Assembly (NCBI GenBank): GCA_963757945.1
Contig: CAVWTN010000002.1
Coordinates: 1,612,001-1,676,000 of the forward strand
DNA length: 64,000 nucleotides
Direction: 5' to 3'
Source: CAVWTN01 sp963757945
Lineage (GTDB): Bacteria > Vulcanimicrobiota > Vulcanimicrobiia > Vulcanimicrobiales > Vulcanimicrobiaceae
Below the pieces are notes generated by a model. That model did no database searches, had not been told where the DNA came from, and saw only the letters and a program-made list of their open reading frames with translations. Below are positions 58,953 to 64,000 of this stretch, piece by piece; the stretch's first letter is position 1; every line of letters begins with the position of its first letter. Position numbers and translations under genes: made by a program.

Positions 58953-59568
58953 ATGAAACACGGGACGCTCGCCGTCGTCGATTCAGGCGGAGGCAATCTT
59001 GGCTCGCTGCTCGCCGCGCTCGAACGCCGCGGCGTGACGCCGATCCTCACGCAGGATCCGGCCGTCGTCGATGCCGCGGACGCTGCGATCCTGCCCGGCG
59101 ACGGCGCGTTCGCCGCGACGATGCGCGCGCTCGAAGAGCGCGGCCTCGACGGCGCGATCCGGCGGCTCGTCGCGCGCGGACGGCCGTTCCTGGGAATCTG
59201 CGTCGGGATGCAGGCTGCTCTTCGATGCGAGCGAGGAGCACGAACACTACGCGGGGCTCGGCATCTTGCCGGGCACGATCCGCCGCTTCGAACATGCTCC
59301 GCGCGTGCCGCACATGGGGTGGAACGATCTCGAACTCGTCGCCGCGCATCCGTTCGTCGCCAACGTGGCCTCCGGCGACTTCGTGTACTTCCTGCACAGC
59401 TATCGCGCGGAGGTCGGCCCCGATACGCTCGCGGCCGCAACGCACGGCGAGCGCTTCGCGGCGATCGTCGCGCGCGATAACGTGATGGGCACGCAATTTC
59501 ATCCGGAGAAGAGCCAAGTGACGGGCGCACGATTACTGGACAACTTCCTCGCGCTCGGTGCCGCATGA
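58953..59568 (+). pseudogene. hisH: Imidazole-glycerol-phosphate synthase glutaminase subunit, with a one-base frameshift
   Basis: From ATG 58,953 the frame reads MKHGTLAVVDSGGGNLGSLL, then ILPGDGAF and the active-site Cys in LGICVGMQ. A single extra G at 59,213-59,214 then shifts it. In the next frame the protein continues LLFDASEEHEHYAGLGILPG, VPHMGWNDLELV and the catalytic His-Glu in GTQFHPEKSQVTG, ending at 59,568. All glutaminase parts are present, so a repaired gene would be functional. Because histidine synthesis needs it, a sequence error is likely, but true loss cannot be excluded. Overlaps hisA as ATGA. Confidence 0.88.
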
Positions 59569-60287
59569 CGATCGTGCCTGCGATCGACCTGCGCGGAGGA
59601 CACTGCGTGCGGCTCTTGCGCGGCGATCCGTCGCAGGAGACGCGTTACGACGACGATCCGGTCGAGCGCGCTCGCGCGTTCGTCGCGGCGGGCGCGACCA
59701 CGCTGCACGTCGTCGATCTCGACGGCGCATTCGGCAGCGGTGAGAATCGCGCGGCGTTACGCGCGATCGCGCGTGCCGTCGACGTGCCGATCCAGACCGG
59801 CGGCGGCGTCCGCGCGCCGAACGACGTCCGCGCGCGCTTCGACGACGGAGCGCGCTACGTCGTGATCGGCACGCTGCTCGTCGAAGCGCCCAAGACCGCG
59901 CGGGCGCTCGTCGCGCAGTACGGCGACCGGATCATCGCGGGCGTCGATGCGCGCGGCTCGCGCGTGGCGACGCGCGGCTGGCAGGCGGAGGGCGAGATCG
60001 AACGCGACGACTTCGTGCGCGATCTGATCGCCTGGGGCGTGGGCCGGATCGTGTTCACGGAGATCGGGCGCGACGGAACGGGCGCCGGGTATGACATCGA
60101 GGCGCTGACCGACGTCGCGACGCTTGGCCCGGTGCACGTGACGGCGAGCGGAGGCGCGCGAACGCTCGCCGATCTGCGGGCGCTCGCGGACGGGACCCCG
60201 CCGAACGTCGATGCCGCGATCGTCGGGCGCGCGCTCTACGAAGGGACGCTCGTCCTGGAGGAAGCGATCGCCGCGTTCGGCGGCTGA
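59565..60287 (+). CDS. hisA: 1-(5-phosphoribosyl)-5-[(5-phosphoribosylamino)methylideneamino]imidazole-4-carboxamide isomerase
   Basis: 240 residues. (Beta-alpha)8 barrel. Asp8 in VPAIDLRGGHCVRLLRGD, phosphate loops VPIQTGGGVRAP and VTASGGARTLADL, and the second catalytic Asp in FTEIGRDGTGAGYDIE. Fourth step of histidine synthesis. Its last 52 bp overlap the 3' end of the opposite-strand alr gene. Confidence 0.95.
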   Translation: MTIVPAIDLRGGHCVRLLRGDPSQETRYDDDPVERARAFVAAGATTLHVVDLDGAFGSGENRAALRAIARAVDVPIQTGGGVRAPNDVRARFDDGARYVVIGTLLVEAPKTARALVAQYGDRIIAGVDARGSRVATRGWQAEGEIERDDFVRDLIAWGVGRIVFTEIGRDGTGAGYDIEALTDVATLGPVHVTASGGARTLADLRALADGTPPNVDAAIVGRALYEGTLVLEEAIAAFGG

Positions 60288-61405
60288 GCGGCGAGCGTGC
60301 GCGGAAGATCGGCCGGCAGACGCGCGACGATCTCGTAGGCGATCGTGCCCGCCCAATTCGCCCATTCCTCGGCGCCGATCGCATCGGCGCCGTCGCGTCC
60401 GAGCAGCGTGACTTCGCTGCCGGCGTGCGCGTGCGGGATCCCGGTGACGTCGACGAACGCGACGTCCATGCAGACGCGGCCGACGAGCGGAGCGCGTTGC
60501 CCGCCGACCAGCACGAACGCGCGTCCGCCCGCCGCCCGGGGAATTCCCTCGGCGTAGCCGGCCGGGAGCACGCCGATCCGCGCGGGCCGGGTCGTCGCGT
60601 AGGTGCAGCCGTAGCCGATCGAGCGGCCGGCTTCGACCTCGCGCACGAGCGCCAAGCGGGCCGTCCAGCGCAGCGCGGGCTCCAAGCGCAGCGCGTCGCC
60701 CGCGGCCGCTTGCGTCTGGGGTGACGGCCAGATGCCGTAGGTCGCGATGCCGACCCGTGCGAGATCGTAGCGCGATTCCGGATAGAGCATCGCCGCCGCG
60801 GACGCCGCAGCGTGGCGCAGGATCCCCCGCGCCCGCAGGTCGCCCGCCGGCGCGAGCGCGGCGTCGAAGCGGCGGAGCTGATCGCGCGTGAACGCCGATT
60901 CGAGTTCCTCGGCCGCCGCGAGGTGCGTGAACGCGCCTTGGACCGCAAAATCGTCCGGCGCTTGCTCGAGGGTTGCGAGGAGCGCCGCCGCCTCGCCGGG
61001 TTCGCAGCCGAAGCGCGTGACGCCGGTATCGATCTTCACGTGCACGGGGAACGGGCGCCCGGCGGCGTGCGCCGCGCGGGCCGCGTCGCGTGCGTAGGCG
61101 CCGCTCGACCAGAGCGTGATCGCCGCTCGGGCCTCGAGCGCCGCCGCGAACTCGCGCGGGTCGGTCGGGCCCAGCACGAGCAGGGGAACCTCGATGCCCG
61201 CCTCGCGGAGCGCCTGGGCCTCGCCGACGTCGAAAACGCAGAGCAATTCGACTTCGGCTGCGATCGCCCGGGCGACCGGCACCAGGCCGTGACCGTACGC
61301 GTTCGCCTTCACGACGGCGGCGACGCGCGCCGGAGCGATCGCCGCGCGCATCGCTCGGAGGTTAGCGCGGAGCGCGCCGGGGTCGATTTCTAAGCGGGCT
61401 TTCAC
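60236..61405 (-). CDS. alr: Alanine racemase
   Basis: 389 residues. PLP Lys in VAAVVKANAYGHGLVPVARA (Lys33), partner Tyr in SIGYGCTYAT (about 260-269), and the conserved GRVCMDVAFVDVT. Supplies D-Ala for the ddl and murF reactions encoded upstream. The final ~17 residues (AAQPPNAAIASSRTSVPS) are non-conserved and read from DNA that is also the hisA 3' end, so the tail looks like overlap-derived extension. Confidence 0.92.
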   Translation of the reverse strand: MKARLEIDPGALRANLRAMRAAIAPARVAAVVKANAYGHGLVPVARAIAAEVELLCVFDVGEAQALREAGIEVPLLVLGPTDPREFAAALEARAAITLWSSGAYARDAARAAHAAGRPFPVHVKIDTGVTRFGCEPGEAAALLATLEQAPDDFAVQGAFTHLAAAEELESAFTRDQLRRFDAALAPAGDLRARGILRHAAASAAAMLYPESRYDLARVGIATYGIWPSPQTQAAAGDALRLEPALRWTARLALVREVEAGRSIGYGCTYATTRPARIGVLPAGYAEGIPRAAGGRAFVLVGGQRAPLVGRVCMDVAFVDVTGIPHAHAGSEVTLLGRDGADAIGAEEWANWAGTIAYEIVARLPADLPRTLAAQPPNAAIASSRTSVPS

Positions 61406-61459
61406 CTTGCGGGCTTGTACGGCCTAAGATGATGCGCCTTTTCTCACGATAATCCGAAC

Positions 61460-61867
61460 ATGCCAGCACAGCGGCCCGGCGTCGAGCTTCCGAGCGAAGT
61501 GAGGCCCTTCGGGATCCTCGCCCTCCTGGGCTTGCTCGTGCGCGCCGTGCTCGCCTACGTGGCGGGCTTCACGCTCTTCATCGAAGCCTTCGCGCTGAGC
61601 CGGAAGTTCGGCTCGCTGCTGCAGGACCCGGCGCTGAGAAACTTCGCGCTCTTCATCGTGATCGCGCTGATGATCGCGGTCCTGCTGCTCGCGCTGCTCC
61701 AGCCGATGTGGTCGGGTGAAGTTCGCGGCTTCGCGCTGATGACGAGCTTCACGCTGCTCGCGATCGCGCTGACCCAGGCGATCGGCCTGACCCATATCGA
61801 TCCTACGGCGCCGCTCGCAGATCTAGTCCAGGAGCATCTCAACGCGCTCCGGGTCTTCCGTCGATGA
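61460..61867 (+). CDS. Small integral membrane protein, unknown
   Basis: 135 residues. Three hydrophobic segments (ILALLGLLVRAVLAYVAGF, about 18-36; NFALFIVIALMIAVLLLALL, about 61-80; FALMTSFTLLAIALTQAIGL, about 91-110). No family motif. Lies between divergent alr and the TonB receptor gene, 55 bp after the alr start on the opposite strand. Confidence 0.65.
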   Translation: MPAQRPGVELPSEVRPFGILALLGLLVRAVLAYVAGFTLFIEAFALSRKFGSLLQDPALRNFALFIVIALMIAVLLLALLQPMWSGEVRGFALMTSFTLLAIALTQAIGLTHIDPTAPLADLVQEHLNALRVFRR

Positions 61868-61939
61868 GCCATTTGGACAGGGGACTCCTTACCTAGCTAG
61901 CCGTATCGACTCCGAGGCTCTTCCCAGAAAGGGTTCGGA

Positions 61940-64000
61940 TTGAGAAAACTAGCCGCCGCGGTCATCGCCGCGCTCTTCGCATGTCAATGCTTTGCGCTTG
62001 CGCCGGCTAGAGCCGGCACGACCGGCGTCCTGGCCGGCCGCATCGTCGATTCCACGTCGCGCTTGCCCCTCGCGCATGCGAAGGTCGCGGTCGCGTCGCC
62101 CTCGCAATCGGCCGCGACCGAGACCGATGCGGGCGGTTCCTTTCGCTTTCTCTCGCTCGCGCCGGACACGTACGTGCTCAGCGTGACGCTCGAGGGTTAC
62201 GACACGGTCTCCCAGCCGGCGGTGACGGTCCAAGCCGACCAGTCCGAGACCGTCGACGTGACGTTGCAGAAGACGCTTCGGACGATCGGCAAGGTGACGC
62301 GGCGCGCGAGCGGCGACCTGATAAGGCCCGGCGTGACGAGCGACGTCTACTCGGTGAACGCGGCGGCGCAGGAAGCGGCGGTCGGTTTGGGCGGCGCGGG
62401 CGGGTTGAACTCCGCCTACGGCGCGATCGCTTCGGTGCCGGGGACGGTCGTCCAGGCCGCGCAGCAGGGCTGGTATCAGACGATCTCGATCCGCGGCGGC
62501 GACATCGATCAGGTCGGGTACGAACTCGACGGCATCCCGGTGAACCGCGTGTACGACAACGCGCCGCAGACGATGCTCTCGAGCCTGGGCCAGCAGGAGC
62601 TGCAAGTCTACACCGGCGGCACGCCGGCGGGCTCCGACGGCCAGGGCCTCTCGGGTTACGTGAACCAGGTGATCAAGAGCGGCACGTACCCCGGCTTCGG
62701 GACGCTCAACGCCTCAATCGGCGGGCCTGCGTTCTACCACAAGCTTTCCTTCGAAACGGGCGGCGCCTCGCCGAACCGGAACTTCAGCTATTACATCGGA
62801 CTCGCGGGCGCGAACGAGGATTACCGCTACGTCGACAACTTCAACGGCGCGAGCGATCCCCGGCTGTTCTACCCGCTGTACTGGCCGGAAGGGCGCTACA
62901 ACCTCTACGACGGCACGCCGAACTCCGACGGCACGCCCGGAACGGTGCAGTTCGCACCCGGCGTCACCTACGCGATCTCGAACACCTCGCAGCGCGACAC
63001 GGTCGCGAACTTCCACTTCGCGCTGCCGCACAAGAACGACGGCCTCAAGGATGACGTCCAGCTGCTCTACGTGACCAGCGAAATCGTCGCGGACTATTTC
63101 AGCTCGATCAACGATCAAGGCGGCCCCGCGGCGGTTGCGAACGCCGTCGGCGGGAGCGGCAACGCCAGCTGGCATGACGGGTACGTCTACAACGGCCCGC
63201 TCTTCAGCGCGCCCGACCCCGCGCAAGTCGTCCCGTACTATTTCATGAGCAGCCCGACGAATCGCGCGTTGAACTCGCCGTATTCCAACGACGCGCGCGA
63301 CACGAACGACAACGGCGTCGCGACGCTCAAGCTGCAGTATCAGAAGAACTTCTCTTCGCGCTCGTTCGCGCGCATCAGCGCCTACTCGCTCTACTCCAAT
63401 TGGTTCATCCACGGAGCGGCGAACCAGAATTTCACCGGCTACTACGGCGCGGAGCTCAACGATTACGAGATCCCGAGCCACACATTCGGCGGCAATTTCA
63501 CGTACTCGAACCAGCTCAGCGACAAGCATCTGCTCACGCTGACGGGCGCCTACAGCACGACGACGATCCAGCGGCGCTACAACTACGGATTCCCGGGGAA
63601 TCAAACGCTGGATACCGCGTTCACGAACCTGATCGATCCGGCGACGGCGGCGACGACGGGGCACTGTTACGATACGACGGGCGCGCTGACGAGCTGCTTC
63701 AACGGCCCGCGCGGCACGTTCGCCGATCCCTACGACGGCACGTCGGCCGGCTTCACGGTCGCGACGCCGACGGGCGGGACGGCCCAATGGATCGCGACGG
63801 AGAACGGGCCGCTCGGGCGCGTCAACAACGTCTCGCCGATCACGACGGCGCTCTCGCTGACCGACAACGTCCGCGCGAGCGACAAAGTCACGCTCAATCT
63901 CGGCGTGCGGCTCGAGAACTACACCGACCGGCTCGCCGATACGAGCGGCGGCCCGAACCGCGCGTTCTGGGTGAAGGCGTACAATAACGAGTTCTGCTAT
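61940..64000 (+). CDS. TonB-dependent receptor with carboxypeptidase-regulatory-like N-domain, partial at window edge
   Basis: At least 687 residues; the gene runs past the window end. TTG start at 61,940 with AAAGGG 6 nt upstream. Signal peptide (RKLAAAVIAALFACQCFALA), then the regulatory-like beta domain (about 30-110: GVLAGRIVDSTSRLPLAHAK), and a plug domain (about 140-240) with the typical TISIRGGDIDQVGYELDGIP and GYVNQVIKSGTYPGFG. The beta-barrel begins after about 240 with alternating aromatic strands. Outer-membrane import of an unknown ligand. Shows that the organism is diderm. Confidence 0.88.
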   Translation, partial: MRKLAAAVIAALFACQCFALAPARAGTTGVLAGRIVDSTSRLPLAHAKVAVASPSQSAATETDAGGSFRFLSLAPDTYVLSVTLEGYDTVSQPAVTVQADQSETVDVTLQKTLRTIGKVTRRASGDLIRPGVTSDVYSVNAAAQEAAVGLGGAGGLNSAYGAIASVPGTVVQAAQQGWYQTISIRGGDIDQVGYELDGIPVNRVYDNAPQTMLSSLGQQELQVYTGGTPAGSDGQGLSGYVNQVIKSGTYPGFGTLNASIGGPAFYHKLSFETGGASPNRNFSYYIGLAGANEDYRYVDNFNGASDPRLFYPLYWPEGRYNLYDGTPNSDGTPGTVQFAPGVTYAISNTSQRDTVANFHFALPHKNDGLKDDVQLLYVTSEIVADYFSSINDQGGPAAVANAVGGSGNASWHDGYVYNGPLFSAPDPAQVVPYYFMSSPTNRALNSPYSNDARDTNDNGVATLKLQYQKNFSSRSFARISAYSLYSNWFIHGAANQNFTGYYGAELNDYEIPSHTFGGNFTYSNQLSDKHLLTLTGAYSTTTIQRRYNYGFPGNQTLDTAFTNLIDPATAATTGHCYDTTGALTSCFNGPRGTFADPYDGTSAGFTVATPTGGTAQWIATENGPLGRVNNVSPITTALSLTDNVRASDKVTLNLGVRLENYTDRLADTSGGPNRAFWVKAYNNEFCY

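Noticed and set aside
1..64000. CRISPR arrays, tRNA or rRNA genes
   Set aside because: No regularly spaced repeats with unique spacers and no cloverleaf or rRNA-like segments were found by eye; the 10-bp repeats at 40,552-40,591 are MraZ boxes.

Overview
High-GC bacterial chromosome segment with diderm features: a TonB-dependent receptor, several lipobox lipoproteins, a Tat-type signal, and a MurE with the DNPR motif of meso-diaminopimelate ligases. The gene content fits a poorly sampled phylum (Candidatus Eremiobacterota-like is a guess only). No rRNA, tRNA or CRISPR was seen. The window opens inside one insertion sequence and closes inside a TonB receptor gene, so both edges are partial.

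Region 1 (1-25.6 kb) is accessory DNA. It holds a broken IS3 transposase, an intact IS3-type element, and a 1.5-kb IS110/IS1111-type element (about 20,940-22,476). It also holds many genes of the kind found in defence and nucleotide-signalling contexts: a DUF3800 protein; an operon of YbjN-like protein, ADP-ribosylglycohydrolase and tyrosine/dual-specificity phosphatase, divergent from a WYL regulator; a MazEF toxin-antitoxin pair; a Uma2-family nuclease and the decayed end of a second copy; a TIR-STAND-TPR protein with plant-NLR-like layout; a SLOG domain fused to transmembrane segments; and a nuclease-helicase fusion.

Region 2 (25.6-40.4 kb) starts with a four-gene operon: NrtR-like Nudix regulator, SPFH protein, NAD-kinase-like protein and a conserved unknown. 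A palindrome lies on its promoter. BrnTA toxin-antitoxin follows, then ordinary metabolic and secreted-protein genes, two tandem GNAT acetyltransferases, a TPR protein, and a frameshifted GH31 glycosidase resembling sulfoquinovosidase YihQ.

Region 3 (40.5-55.6 kb) is a compact division and cell-wall cluster: mraZ, rsmH, ftsL, ftsI, murE, murF, a CofE-like ligase, mraY, murD, ftsW, murG, murC, murB, ddl. Most junctions overlap by 4 bp, so it is probably one transcription unit. It starts at a clear promoter overlapped by four 10-bp MraZ boxes. The expected ftsQ-ftsA-ftsZ tail is absent.

Region 4 (55.7-64 kb) carries citrate synthase coupled to hisB, a convergent PQQ-type dehydrogenase lipoprotein, hisH (with a frameshift) and hisA, alanine racemase on the opposite strand overlapping hisA, a small membrane protein, and the TonB-dependent receptor.

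The strongest candidate for something new is the IS1111-type element. Its flanks rejoin into a dispersed repeat found elsewhere in the window. Its 3' non-coding part holds a 9-bp stem enclosing two short segments that correspond to the two halves of that target, which is what a guide (bridge/seek) RNA should look like. Next in interest are the NAD/ADP-ribose themed genes and an apparent rule of leaderless promoters, in which a -10 hexamer lies exactly 6 nt before the start codon of several accessory genes.
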